From Petaurus breviceps papuanus (lineage: Eukaryota > Chordata > Mammalia > Diprotodontia > Petauridae), in NCBI GenBank assembly GCA_028583685.1, contig JAMXIF010001177.1, positions 5,321,068 to 5,385,067 on the forward strand: 64,000 nucleotides of DNA, given 5' to 3'. The notes below the pieces were generated by a model. That model was not told where the DNA came from and ran no database searches. It worked only from the letters and a program-made list of their open reading frames with translations. Both the position numbers and the translations under genes were made by a program. Below are positions 1-10,049 of the stretch, one piece after another. The first letter of the stretch is position 1. Each line of letters begins with the position of its first letter.

Positions 1-66
1 GAAAAATTGCATATAAAATACTGTGTAAATCTTAAAGCACTATATAAAGAGGAACTGTTATTAGGA

Positions 67-318
67 TGGTAAGGTGGTGGGTAGAGGACAGAACCTGGAG
101 TCAGGAAGACTTATCTTTGTGAACTCAAATCTGACCTGAGACACTTAATAGCTGTGTGACTTAACCCTGTGTGCCTCAGTTTCCTCATCTGTAAAATGAG
201 TTGGAGGAGGAAATGGCAAACCACTCCAGTATCTTTGTCAAAAAACAATAACCCGCAAATGGGGTCATGAAGAGTCGGATATGACTGAAAAATGACTGAG
301 CAGTAAGTGCAACAACAA
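67..318 (+). mobile_element. tRNA-derived SINE, long MAR1-like form
   Basis: The head (about 70-150) is a decayed tRNA-like region with the SINE hallmark GGAGTCAGGAAGAC. The middle has the CCTCAGTTTCCTCATCTG block. The 3' part carries the GGGGTCATGAAGAGTCGG and ACTGAAAAATGACTGA motifs typical of the long marsupial form, ending in an ACAACAA tail. Non-coding. Family name is from memory. Confidence 0.8.
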
Positions 319-897
319 ATGTTTCAAATTATGAAAATAGAGTGTCTATAAGAGAGGAGATTTGGAGAAGAATATGATTTCCTGACAACCTAGTTCCTTT
401 GATTCCACTTCAGCTCCTAAGAGGCAAAAAGCCCCTGGTCTAGGTGAGCTTATGCTGCATGATGGGCATGCAGGTGGTTTCCCCAGGTTGAGAAAGTCCA
501 TGCCTCAATCTGGGCAGCAGCATGAGGAAATAGAGACATGAGGGAAAGTGAGTCATGGGCCCAGCCCCCACAACAAAGAAACCGGAGGGAGCCTGGGCTT
601 GGGAAGGAAGCAGGGCTGCTGAAGTGAAAATTAGGAGGGGGGACTTGGTGTCATCGAAAGCAAGCAGAATGGGTATTGATCTATGTGGAGGAGGGAAATT
701 CAGGCCCGTCTGACAGTTTCTTGGATCAGTAACCCAGAACTCAGGCCTCTGATTTTTTCAGTTTTAGGTTAGAAGGAAAAATCCCAACAACTTTATTTAG
801 TTTTTCTGCTGAAATTCCAATGAGATTCATTTTGGATTAATGAGTATTTGTTTTAAAAGCAAATAATCCTGGGAAGCAATGGTACGGAATCTCAGTT
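319..897. other. Intergenic or intronic DNA, no gene seen
   Basis: No repeat hallmark, conserved domain or RNA gene was recognised here. Moderate GC with purine-rich patches near 540-650. Confidence 0.4.
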
Positions 898-910
898 ATA
901 AATGACTAAG

Positions 911-1077
911 GGTGGAGCAGCTAGATGGCACAGTGAATAGAGCACTGGCCCTGGAGTCAGGAGGACCTGAGTCCAAATCTGGCCTCAGACAGACACTTAA
1001 CACTTACTAGCCATGTGACCTTGGGCAAGTCACTTAACCCCAATTGCCTTGCCTTTCCCCCTCCAAAAAAACAAAAC
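911..1077 (+). mobile_element. tRNA-derived SINE (WSINE1/SINE1-like)
   Basis: A short-form SINE with a tRNA-like head (GGCACAGTGAATAGAGCAC), a B-box region, and an end at CTTAACCCCAATTGCC followed by an A-rich tail. A perfect 13-bp target duplication, ATAAATGACTAAG, lies at 898-910 and 1078-1090, so the insertion is complete and fairly young. Confidence 0.92.
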
Positions 1078-1204
1078 ATAAATGACTAAGGGAGAGGAGA
1101 GGCAGGAGAGTGAGTCAGGTTCTCTAGTCCTACGACATGAGCCTTTTATTGGCAATGAGGTATAAAGTAGCCCTTTTCACTGTTGGTCACTCATTCAATG
1201 TGTA

Positions 1205-1465
1205 TTTATGAGGGAAAAGGAATAAGCTTTTATAAAGTAACTACTAAGTACCAAGTACTGTGCTAAGTGCTTTTGTTATAAATATCATCTCTAGCCTCAC
1301 AACAATCCTGAGAGGTAGGTCAGAGGGATCCTCATTTTACAATTGAAGAAACTGAGGCAAACAGAGTGAAGTGACTTGCCTAGGTCACACAACTTGTAAG
1401 TGCCTGAGACTGGATTTGAACTTTTTTTTTCTCACACGGGACCAATGCTCTATCACAGATCACCA
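1205..1465 (-). mobile_element. CORE-SINE, minus orientation
   Basis: On the plus strand the order is an L2-like tail (AGTACTGTGCTAAGTGCTTT), the core (CATTTTACAATTGAAGAAACTGAGGCA), GTGACTTGCCTAGGTCACACA, then the B-box complement (GGATTTGAAC). This is the reverse of a complete CORE-SINE. Confidence 0.75.
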
Positions 1466-1469
1466 GTGC

Positions 1470-1570
1470 CTCATTGATTTATTAATCATTTACTATGTGC
1501 CAAGGCACTGTGCTAAGCACTAGGAATATAAAGAAAGGCAAAAATAGTTTTGCCTCTGGGTGTACCTTTT
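1470..1570 (-). mobile_element. L2-type 3' tail fragment
   Basis: Reverse complement of a LINE tail: TTACTATGTGCCAAGGCACTGTGCTAAGCAC followed by an A-rich internal stretch. The same tail recurs at 6950, 11905, 29430, 31690, 37862, 45335 and 57150. Confidence 0.6.
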
Positions 1571-1584
1571 AAAGGTAGAGACAA

Positions 1585-1927
1585 GGGTGGCTAGGTGGCA
1601 CAGTGAATAGAGCACCAGCCCTGGAGTCAGGAGGATCTGAGTTCAAATCTGGCCTCAGATACTTAACACAAAAAACTAGCTGTGTGACCTTGGGCAAGTC
1701 ACTTAACCCCAACCTGCCTACCTACCCCCTCCAAAAACCAAAAAAACAAACAAAAATTTAAGGGGTGGCTTGGTGGCACAGTGAATAGAGCACCGGCCCT
1801 GGAGTCAGGAGGACATGAGTTCAAATCCGGCCTCAAACACTTAACATAAAAACTAGCAGTGTGACCTTGGGCAAGTCACTTAACCCAATTGCCCTCCAAA
1901 AAAAGGGCAATAAATAAATAAATAAAT
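1585..1927 (+). mobile_element. Two head-to-tail tRNA SINEs sharing one target duplication
   Basis: The first SINE is about 1585-1759 and the second about 1762-1927; both have head, B box and A-rich tail. The outer flanks carry one duplication, AAAGGTAGAGAC at 1571-1582 and AAAGGTGGAGAC at 1928-1939 (one mismatch). No separate duplication was found around either unit. The second may have landed in the A-rich tail of the first, or both may have inserted together. Confidence 0.82.
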
Positions 1928-1940
1928 AAAGGTGGAGACT

Positions 1941-3300
1941 AAATTTAAAAAAAATATTAGGTATGTACAAGATATATAGGGAGTAGAGGAGGATCACTTC
2001 AGAGATTAAGCTATCTGCTGGGTGGACTGAGAGGCATTCTGTAGAAGGAGAGATCTGATCCAGAGCTTGAAGGAAGCCAGAAAAACCAAGAGGCAGAAGT
2101 CAGGAGTGCACTTCCATTTTTCCTTCTATTATTCTTTCCACATTTCCTTTTCTTACCTGCTGAAATGAACTAGATCCTAGTGAAAGAGGCAGGAGCCTCG
2201 TGGGTGTTTCTCAAGGATTTAGGTTCAGGGTTAGTTGTGGTGCAAATAGAACATCCAAGAAAAATGGAAATGTAAGAGGCACATTATTTGGAAGGCCAAG
2301 CTGAACCATCCCATCATTCACCAAAAGCAATGATTTCCCTCTGGTTAAAAGGCTATTTATTAAAGAAATGAACTTCCTCCTCTTTTCGTGACTATTGATC
2401 CTGCTTATCAAATGTCCTTGCTACCCAATAATGTGATGCATCTTAAACTGAATAGTAACAGAGCATGGAGACAGCTATCCCTAGAGCACTAAGCCTTCCA
2501 TGAGACCTTGAACTCAATCCTGTGCCTTCTGGCTGTCTTGTTCTGGCTTCAGGAGTAGCACCTTTAAGGCATATTGCCTATGAATCCAAGACAGAAACAA
2601 AGGTGAATGTGAGCAAAGAATGATGGGAAATTCCTGTTTGATCCCTCCATCCCCAGCCTGGCAGCACAAGTTCTTGGCTTCCTCCAAACAGCTGCATGGA
2701 GCTGGTGACCAAACCCTCCTGGAGTCATTGCTGAGTCACTCCCGCTTAGCTGGCCTCTAAGTATTTCTGTAGCTGCTGCCTTTGGGAGGGGCTGCTGAGG
2801 AGCAGAGTCCACTGCCAAGTGTCTCATACCCAACACTAATGTGCCGTTTGCATTTAATTTTCATGAGGATCATTTAACCTCTAAAGGGCTTGCCCACATT
2901 CCCTGTCAATCATTCCTGAGCCTGCTTAGAAAAGTCTAGAGTAAAAATTGTTTTTACAAGTAATGGGGGGAAAAGGAAATATTATTTTAAAAAAAAGAGA
3001 AAGGAAAAAAGAAAAGGCTGAAGAAACAGAATTTACTCAATTAAGAGAAGAGATGCCTGAGGGAATTTCATAGTCTGTAGATTTATGAAAGGATACTGCA
3101 ATTAGTAACCCTTCTGTTTCTCTTGAGGATAACATAACAGGGAATTGGCTTACAATATGAGAGACTTACTAGGCATTAGAATTAATTTCCTTATTATTAC
3201 TATTCTTTTTATTAGTGTTGGGAACTCAGGTGTGTAAATTAGAAGCTTGTAGAATGGCCTGGGGGCACTGCTAGACTCCAAGAGCTGTCCAGGATTACAT
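1941..3300. other. Long stretch without recognised gene or repeat
   Basis: Open frames of 66 and 90 codons occur on the minus strand (2211-2411, 2564-2836) but show no domain, and the region has no splice or promoter context that I can support. An A/G-rich patch lies at 2960-3025. Confidence 0.4.
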
Positions 3301-3304
3301 GGCT

Positions 3305-3795
3305 AGTATAAACTCCAGTGGCTTCCTCTTGCCTTTAGGGATGAAATTTAACTCCTCTGTTGGTTCTTGAAACCTTTCACAACTTTGCCCCAATCTATTT
3401 TTCTAGTGTTCTTCCTTCCCCTCAATTCACAATCCAGACAAACTGTCCTCTTTGTTCCTCATATCCAGAGCTCCACTTTGAGAAAGTTAGTCCCTATTTC
3501 TGAAATGCAGACTGGACTTACTTTTTGCCTCATAGAACCCCTCACTCATTTAAGATATAATTCAAGGACTTCCTTCTACACAAAGCTCCCTGGTGGGGTA
3601 GGGCCATTGCCCTCCCTCCCTCATCATCTTGTAGTTTATTCAACATATACTTTATGCATGCATATACTGTCTCTAAGGATAGAGTTTAGTAGGTTCCTTT
3701 GGAGTAGAAACTTTTTTGTTTTTTGTTCATCTAGTACAGTGTTTGATGTGTGATCATAAATGTCTGACTCACAAATGTTTGTTGATTGATTTATT
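3305..3795 (+). mobile_element. L2-type LINE, 3' end
   Basis: The sequence follows the L2 3' region: TGGCTTCCTCTTGCC (3' end of the reverse-transcriptase gene), CACAACTTTGCCCCAATCTA, a degraded middle, then a tail near AAATGTTTGTTGATTGATT. The 128-codon open frame here is a shadow of this fossil. Confidence 0.7.
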
Positions 3796-4169
3796 CATTG
3801 TCAAAGATAGAACTTGGAGCTGGAGCTTCCTGATTCAGTAACTGGTCCATTATATTCTGTTTTAGGCTGAATCTCTCCTTGTGATAAGGATCTGTGTGGC
3901 CTTGGGTAAGTTTGCTTCATATCCACTTTTCCTGGAAAATGGGCATAAAGCTTGTACAACCAACATCATGAGTTTTGAATTATTAGTATGATGACCAAGC
4001 CTGGCTCTTTCTCCAAAGAATTTTTAGGAAGATGGTTACAGAGACCTGTCTGGAGTGGCTGAAGGGGAAGGACTGGCCTAGGAGACCCCTTCTGATGTTG
4101 TGATTCTAAAATGCCTTTGAAGTTTGAACTGATGTTTATTGTTGATGAAACATGGCTTCCCCAATCTTG
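3796..4169. other. Non-repetitive stretch, no gene seen
   Basis: Nothing recognised. It leads into the CTCF-like motif pair at 4170-4237. Confidence 0.35.
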
Positions 4170-4183
4170 CCACCAGATGGCAG
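4170..4183 (+). promoter_or_regulatory. CTCF-like motif 1
   Basis: CCACCAGATGGCAG fits the CTCF core (CCASYAGRKGGCRS) well. A second match in the same orientation begins 54 bases downstream. Binding is inferred from sequence only. Confidence 0.5.
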
Positions 4184-4223
4184 AGCCGCCCCAGTCATTG
4201 GGAGTTTGGCTTTGGTCCTTGTA

Positions 4224-4237
4224 CCGCTAGAGGGCTG
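4224..4237 (+). promoter_or_regulatory. CTCF-like motif 2
   Basis: CCGCTAGAGGGCTG is a good CTCF core match in the same orientation as the motif at 4170. No repeat was recognised around either motif. Confidence 0.5.
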
Positions 4238-4915
4238 TGGTCCCTCATTTTGGGAAGCGAAGGAAAGAAAAAGAAAGAAAACCGTCACTTTCTTTGATGA
4301 TTAAGTAGGAAATGAGGACTATTAAAAAAATGCAAAAGCTCAGGTAGTAGCCAGTGTGCGTCCATTTTCACTTGTGGGGTTACTCTCTGAAGGCCTGGGA
4401 TCATGGCTCAGGCCAGACACCCTGCCTGCGTTTTTCGTCTGAACGGTTCCAGCCCTGGAACAAATGTGAAGAAACAAAGTCTCTACGGTAGAGGGAAAAC
4501 AGTGTGGTTATTGTTGCTGGTGAGCATTCTATTGGCCAACAAACATAAAAACATACTTTGGAACATGGAATGGGGCCCTCAGAGAGAACTTTTGTTCTGT
4601 GATTGGGCTGGGAGGCTTCCAGAGCCAAATCAAGCTGGCACTTGAACTTGTGAAGGCAGGGAGAGAAAAGGCCATGCCGAGAAGCTACTGACCCGAAAGT
4701 CTGGTCCATCATCTCTGGTTTTCAGCTGGGTGTCCCTTGACTGAAATCCACTAGGAGCTTCCCACCAGCTGACTGGGGTCATTGCCCTATTTGAGGATAA
4801 GAAGAGAGAAGTTGAGGGCAAACCAGGCTTGAAGTGAAGAGGACAAATATGCCCAGGAGTGAGGAAACTTTCTTTGGGAGTTTGGGAATTCTCCACGCTG
4901 CCGGCATTTATAGCC
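4238..4915. other. Non-repetitive stretch, no gene seen
   Basis: Overlapping open frames on both strands (80-103 codons, 4401-4929) have no recognisable domain and were not called as genes. Confidence 0.4.
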
Positions 4916-4919
4916 ACTG

Positions 4920-5095
4920 GATTTGACATTGGAGCACCTGGGTTAAAATTCCGTTTCTACCAATACTACCTGCCACGAGCTGGGTGACCAGTGTGAGAAG
5001 TCACTTAACTTTTCTAAGCCTCAGTTTCTTTATCTGCAAACAGACTGAAGGTGTTTTCTAGCTCTAAATCTCTGCTCCTGTGATCCTTGGGTCAC
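4920..5095 (+). mobile_element. CORE-SINE fragment
   Basis: Decayed head, then GAGCTGGGTGACC, AGTCACTTAACTTTTC, CCTCAGTTTCTTTATCTGC and TTCTAGCTCTAAATCTCTG, in the order expected of a plus-strand element. Confidence 0.7.
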
Positions 5096-5191
5096 AGCCA
5101 CCCAACCTCCCTCATCTGTAAAGTAAGGGAGTTATAGAGGATGGCTTGTCTGGCCCATCTAGCTCAAAATCTGTGGTCTTCCTGTTGTACA

Positions 5192-5318
5192 CTTTTTGCC
5201 CTCCTTTTCACTGACCATCTTTTAGGACTACTCCCATCAGTTGATGTGAATTTGGGAAACATAAACCTACTAGGCTAAGTAAAACATGGTTGGGGAGTGG
5301 GGTGTCAGTCAGCAGCCC
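5192..5318. repeat. Local direct duplication 1, copy A
   Basis: This block matches 6066-6202 (offset 874 at its start) with mostly single-base differences and one small indel. Shared landmarks include CTTTTTGCCCTCCTTTTCAC and CATCTTTTAGGACTA near the start and GGTTGGGG followed by AGTGGGGTGT near the end. Similarity stops abruptly at both ends. Not a repeat family I recognise. Confidence 0.8.
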
Positions 5319-6065
5319 CACCTCTCCAAATCACTCCAAATCATTGAATGATGTTCAAGCCAAGAATCTGCCTCTGAAGTATCCAATAACCCTCTTCCTT
5401 TTACAATGGGAAGAATTGGGCCTCATGTTATATTTAGCCTTATACATAGTACACTTACATAGGCTAACCTCCTCTCATTAATATTCTGAGTCTCATCAGC
5501 ATCCTGAGAAACCTTAAAAATGTTAACTCATTGACCTTTTACAAAATAACCTGATGGTGGGAAGGATAATACTCAATAGAATTTTAAAGACCCTTACAAA
5601 CGATTAAAACAAAAACAAACAACTTCATTATTTTACAATTAAGGAGGCCAAGGCTTTGGGAGAGAAATGAACTTGCCTAAGATATTGCACAGTGAGTTAA
5701 CTACTTTACACACCCTTATTTTACCTGTTAAATAACAAGTTTTATTGGTGACTTTGGTTTTTACATCACAGTGGTTCCCAAATACATGTGTCTTGCCCCC
5801 ACCCCAAACCAAAGAGTGCTCCCTTGAACCAAAGAAAAATAGTTAAGCAAAACCAAGTGATCTTGGTGACCCCATAGGGCAGCACACTGATAGCCTACCA
5901 CCTTTGTACTGAAGGGAGGGCGGTGCAGTCTCATCAAGGTGCTTGGGATAAAATTAGTCAATGCAGTTATTTAGTGTTCAGGTTTCTTTTAGTCCAAACG
6001 ATCATTTTACAACCTACTTCAGGTCACACAATAAGCATGAGGAATATCCAAGGAGATGCTCCTTG
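5319..6065. other. Spacer between duplicated blocks, no gene seen
   Basis: Contains a weak minus-strand CORE-SINE relic at about 5610-5700 (TTTTACAATTAAGGAGGC). Open frames of 60-90 codons show no domain. Confidence 0.4.
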
Positions 6066-6202
6066 TCTTTTTGCCCTCCTTTTCACTTACCATCTTTTAG
6101 GACTATTTCCACCAGTTGTCAGTTCATGTGAATTTGGGAAATGTAAACCTATTAGCCTAAGCAAAATATGGTTGGGGGGAGTGGGGTGTTAGTCAACAGC
6201 CC
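6066..6202. repeat. Local direct duplication 1, copy B
   Basis: Partner of 5192-5318. Copy B is about 10 bp longer in the middle (CCACCAGTTGTCAGTTCATG against CCATCAGTTGATG). Confidence 0.8.
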
Positions 6203-6250
6203 AAGGAGGCCTACTCTATCCATATAACATTACTATATTATTATTATATT

Positions 6251-6282
6251 AATATATTCTATATGATATTATAGAATATATT
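6251..6282. repeat. AT-only perfect hairpin
   Basis: A 12-bp arm AATATATTCTAT (6251-6262), an 8-nt loop, and the exact complement ATAGAATATATT (6271-6282), set in AT-rich DNA. Confidence 0.7.
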
Positions 6283-6350
6283 ATACTATCTATCCAATAA
6301 TAATATCCAATAATGATTATCCAATAATAATAATAATAACTCACATTTCT

Positions 6351-6524
6351 TTTTTTTAAACTCTGTTCTTTTTTTTTTTTAAGCAATTGGGGTTAAGTAA
6401 CTTGCTCAAGGTTTCACGGCCAGGTGTTTCTGGGTGGGTGCTAAGTGTCTGAGCCCAGATTTGATCCCAGGTCATCCCGACTCTGGGGCCGGTGCTCTTA
6501 CTCACTGTGCTACCTGGCTGCCCC
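6351..6524 (-). mobile_element. tRNA SINE, GGCGGCC-type monomer
   Basis: Minus-strand SINE of a different family from the WSINE1-like copies. The 5' end reads GGGGCAGCCAGGTAGCACAG, and the body has CACTTAGCACCCACCCAGAAACACCTGG. It ends in AATTGCTT plus an A-rich tail. A perfect 16-bp target duplication, AATAACTCACATTTCT, lies at 6335-6350 and 6525-6540. It relates to the dimeric elements at 40653 and 43923. Confidence 0.9.
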
Positions 6525-6540
6525 AATAACTCACATTTCT

Positions 6541-6705
6541 AAAATGCCCTAAACACTTTGTAAAGTGTTTTTCTCTGAGGTAGGGATGCATTATTTTCCT
6601 AATTTTAAATTCATGGAGGTGAAGAGATATCCCCAGCACTTAACATACATTCAAGCCTGATCTCAGACACAAGTCCTTCTGACTCTAAAATCATGTTCCT
6701 TCTGC
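6541..6705 (-). mobile_element. CORE-SINE fragment
   Basis: The order is CACTTTGTAAAGTG, CTCTGAGGTAGGGATG, a decayed core, then CCTTCTGACTCTAAAATCATGTTCC, as in a reversed CORE-SINE. Confidence 0.6.
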
Positions 6706-6949
6706 CTCCCCCCCCCCAACAGTCTTAGCTGTTTATATAGATTAGTAAATTTTCTTACCAATGTTTAGTCCTAGTGTGCATTTTAAATGGACAAGTAGGG
6801 AATATGGCTTCAAAGGAAAGCTGGTACATGGGACTCCGAACTTGCTCTGGTTCCTCAGGAACATTGTTGGATGGTCAAAATTAATTGACCCACATCTGAA
6901 TGAAGAGATGGGAATACATCATGGCAGAGGACATTGAGATGTCTGGTGC

Positions 6950-7230
6950 TGGAAATCAAGTCAAGCAAGAAGCATTTATTAGGCACTGACTGTGGTGCTA
7001 AGGGCTAGGGATACAAATGTAACAAATAATCCTGCCTAAAAGCCTAAGGGTATGGTGGGAGGTGAGAGAGCTTTAAACCAATGGACTTTGAGACAGGGAT
7101 TTCACAAAGAAAGACAGTCCCTTTCCTCAAGAAACTTAAGTTCTGATAGGGGAGAGACAAAATAGAGATAATTAAATTTATCTAAAATATATGCAGAGTA
7201 GATGGAAGACAGTCTGAGAGAGGAAGCCAG
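6950..7230 (-). mobile_element. L2-type 3' tail, minus orientation
   Basis: AAGCATTTATTAGGCACTGACTGTGGTGCTAAGGGCTAGGGATACAA begins the reversed tail. AAAGACAGTCCCTTTCCTCAAGAAACTTAAGTTCTGATAGGGGAGA follows after a partly repeated segment. Confidence 0.65.
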
Positions 7231-7525
7231 GGGGATGGGGAAAGAGACTGGGCTTGGGGTAAGGAGAGTTGTTGAATTAGAGATAGTTTTCTGAGTTTAC
7301 CAAGTTCCTCATCAAATGCCTGTGTCAGCTGACATCTCCAGCTCAGCTCTGGGCAGACAGGGTAAAGTCAGCTGGGGAAGGGGGCAGGGGAATAAGAAAA
7401 CCATTTTGGAAACATTACACAGAGTCTCCTTCCTATTAAAACCACAGCAGACCTGCTCATTCTGGTGGCTTTCTCACAAACAGGGATGTGTTCAGACAGC
7501 AGGAAGTTTGACTTGGTCTTCATGG

Positions 7526-7939
7526 CAGTTCTCAACTTTTTCTAGTATAATGACCCCTTTTAAGTTTAAAAAATTTTGTGGATTCCCATGTGATAGCAGT
7601 TGGGCTCTTCAGACCTACCTGTTGGTTGAAAAAATGCATAATGGGGCAAAAGCAAATATGAATTCAACTGTCCTCCCTTTAAATGAATTTGTATTTTGTT
7701 AATGGCAATAGCATCTACATATATGTGAAAAAAACAGTAATGCATTTATATATGTGTGTAAGATATTAATTATCAATCTACAGAAGGTATGTTTGTTAAT
7801 TTATTATATTGAATTGTGCCACCTAGCTTGTTAGAGTTTAATAAAGATAAAAATGACCATGTTTGGTGTACATATGGATTTATGTCCTCTTGCAATAACT
7901 GAAGTCCCTGGGCCTTCAGGGCCAGGCTGGCAACCACTG
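7526..7939. mobile_element. hAT-like non-autonomous DNA transposon (probable)
   Basis: The left end CAGTTCTCAACTTTTTCTAG and the right end GGCTGGCAACCACTG resemble inverted termini of the CAGTGGTTCTCAACC hAT/Charlie type. The interior is AT-rich and non-coding. No 8-bp target duplication could be confirmed. Confidence 0.5.
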
Positions 7940-7959
7940 TCCCACAGGAAAAGAGACAA

Positions 7960-8075
7960 GTACAGAATGTCAGTGCTAGAAGGGACCTTGTTAAACCTCC
8001 TCATTTTTCAAACAAACAACCCAAGGCCCAGAAAAATGAAATGACTTGCCAAAGGATTTGCAGCTATTGGGTGGT
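7960..8075 (-). mobile_element. CORE-SINE-related fragment
   Basis: AATGTCAGTGCTAGAAGGGACC, ACCTCCTCATTTTTCAAA and CCCAAGGCCCAGAAAAATGAAATGACTTGCC form the reversed 3' half of a MIR-like element. Confidence 0.6.
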
Positions 8076-8080
8076 AGATT

Positions 8081-8312
8081 TGGGGCTAGAGCTTGGTCTA
8101 TCCCTGTGGGATCACCACGGGTCTTAGAGGCTAGTTAAACCATTCTAGGCTACAAGTATGAAGATAACCTTGTTGGAGCTGGACACTCATTCATACGTGC
8201 ATTTTTCTCACTAACCCTGTTTTCCCTTAGTGGGAAGTATTCCTTAGGGTTTCTCATGAATCCATACTTCTCCTTTTCAAAAGCAGATCTTCGCAATTCA
8301 TTCATAGTGAGG
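8081..8312. repeat. Local direct duplication 2, copy A
   Basis: Aligns with 9491-9729 at about four bases in five by eye. Shared landmarks are TCTATCCCTGT, GTATGAAGA, AGTGGGAAGTATTCCTTAG and AATTCATTCAT. Not a dispersed family I recognise, so a local duplication is more likely than two insertions. Confidence 0.8.
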
Positions 8313-8504
8313 TTTCCAAAATACCAGAAAAAGAGAACCCCAGACAAGATGTGAATTTGGATTACAAGATACAAGGAAGCTGTATTCTTAGAATTTGACC
8401 AGCAGGCATGACGCGGTAAGTGGGAGGTGGATTGCTGAAGATGAAGGGAAATATCTTTCGTTCTTCCTCCTTTATTTAGGGGTGTTTGTGTTTAAGATGA
8501 CAAC

Positions 8505-8736
8505 AGTGGAAGGCAGCATGTTGTAGGTCAAAGAGCACTGGATGGGGAGTCAGGAGAACTGTATTCTGCTTCCAACTCTACTGTTAATTAGCTACGTGAT
8601 GTTAAAGCATTTACTTCCAATCACAGGTCTTTATTTTTCTCTTATGGAAAGTGAAAAGACTCCCTTCTAGGATTATATAAAAAATGATTTTCTATTACTC
8701 ATTTAATCAAAAAGTTCTATTACTCATTTAATCAAA
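8505..8736 (+). mobile_element. CORE-SINE fragment with adjoining 25-bp tandem duplication
   Basis: 8505-8685 is a decayed plus-strand SINE (AGAGCACTGGATGGGGAGTCAGGAG, TTAGCTACGTGATGTT). Immediately after it, TTCTATTACTCATTTAATCA occurs twice in tandem (8690-8712 and 8715-8736). Confidence 0.65.
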
Positions 8737-8954
8737 TCCCTCGAATATCCCATTTCCTAATTACTCAAGGCTTAAAACAACAACAACAATAACAAACAAA
8801 CACAACCCAAACTATGTTATTTGAAAAATAACAGAATCTGGATATGAAAGAGATGTCTCCCGATTGAGAGGATCAGGCCTCTGACCTGTCCTCTGGCAGG
8901 TGAATGAAAAAAATCAGTTTTTCAAATCACTTTCTGTACGACAAGCTTGAAAAT

Positions 8955-9065
8955 AGATACTGCAAACGGTATTAGCTCCATTTTACAGACAAGAAAACTG
9001 AGAATTCGAACACAGGTCTTCTGACACCAGGTGTAGTCATTCTGCCTCATTGTTTCTATAAAACC
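8955..9065 (-). mobile_element. CORE-SINE fragment
   Basis: CCATTTTACAGACAAGAAAACTGAGAATTCGAACACAGGTCTTCTGACACCAGG is the reversed core and B-box part. Confidence 0.6.
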
Positions 9066-9108
9066 ACCTAAGACAATGTTTATTCTTTTTTTAAAAGTAG
9101 CTCATTCT

Positions 9109-9264
9109 GGGGTGGCTAGGTGGCACAGTGAATAGAACACTGGCCTTCGAGTCACAATCCTGGACCTGAGTTCAAATGTGGCCTCAGACACTTGACACAC
9201 TTACTAGATGTGTGACTTTGGGCAAGTCACTTAACCCTGATTGCCCTCAAAAAAAAAAAGCAAA
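9109..9264 (+). mobile_element. tRNA-derived SINE (WSINE1/SINE1-like)
   Basis: Complete short-form element with a perfect 16-bp target duplication, AAAAGTAGCTCATTCT, at 9093-9108 and 9265-9280. It lies between the two copies of local duplication 2. Copy A is not interrupted by a matching SINE. Confidence 0.93.
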
Positions 9265-9490
9265 AAAAGTAGCTCATTCTTGTATGTTTATCCTGATTGT
9301 CAAGAATTTATGAATAAATTCTTAGTTTATTTTAATTCTGAGTCTGAATGAAACCAGCAAATCCCATGGTCTCATCCATAAGTCATCTATGGGGTTCCCT
9401 AGAGTTAAATCACAATATAAGGATAAGTAAGCAATAGTTGTAGAGTGAGTAGTCTTTCTACCACCAGTAGTATCTACCAGATAGGAGGTC

Positions 9491-9729
9491 TGGGGTTAGA
9501 GTTTGCGTCTATCCCTGTAGGATCACCATGTTCAGGTCTTAGAGACTTGTTAACTCCTCTGATTTTAGATTGCATGTATGAAGACTACTTTGATGGAGTT
9601 GAAAACTAATTCATACATATGTTTTTCTCCCTAACCTTGCTTTGCCATAGTGGGAAGTATTCCTTAGATCTTCTTGTGAATCCATAATTCTTTCTAAAAA
9701 CATATCTTCTTAATTCATTCATGGTGAGG
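9491..9729. repeat. Local direct duplication 2, copy B
   Basis: Partner of 8081-8312, offset 1410 at the left and 1417 at the right. Flanks on both sides are unrelated. Confidence 0.8.
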
Positions 9730-9734
9730 TAACA

Positions 9735-9905
9735 GAGGATCATAAAATCATCTAATTTAGCATTCTCACTTTGCAGATGAAGAAACCAAAGCTTGGTTAA
9801 CCCCTGCTAAGTAAGAGACTTGCCAAAAATCACACAGCTGGTAAGTTGAAGGTTCGGGATTTGAACCTCATCCTTTGACTCCAAATCCAGCACTCTTTCT
9901 ATAAA
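9735..9905 (-). mobile_element. CORE-SINE fragment
   Basis: TTGCAGATGAAGAAACCAAAGC, CTTGCCAAAAATCACACAGCTGGTAAG, GGATTTGAACCTCATCCTTTGACTCC and AGCACTCTTTCTAT in reversed CORE-SINE order. Confidence 0.7.
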
Positions 9906-10049
9906 GAAAGTCTTGGGAAAGTAGGTACAAGAAAAGGACAGGAAGAGAAAAGGAATAAAGATAGAAAGAAGGAAAGAAGGAAGGGAAGGAGAAAGAGAAG
10001 AAAAACCCCACATGACTTTCAGAACAACATAGCATATTAAATCAGGAAC

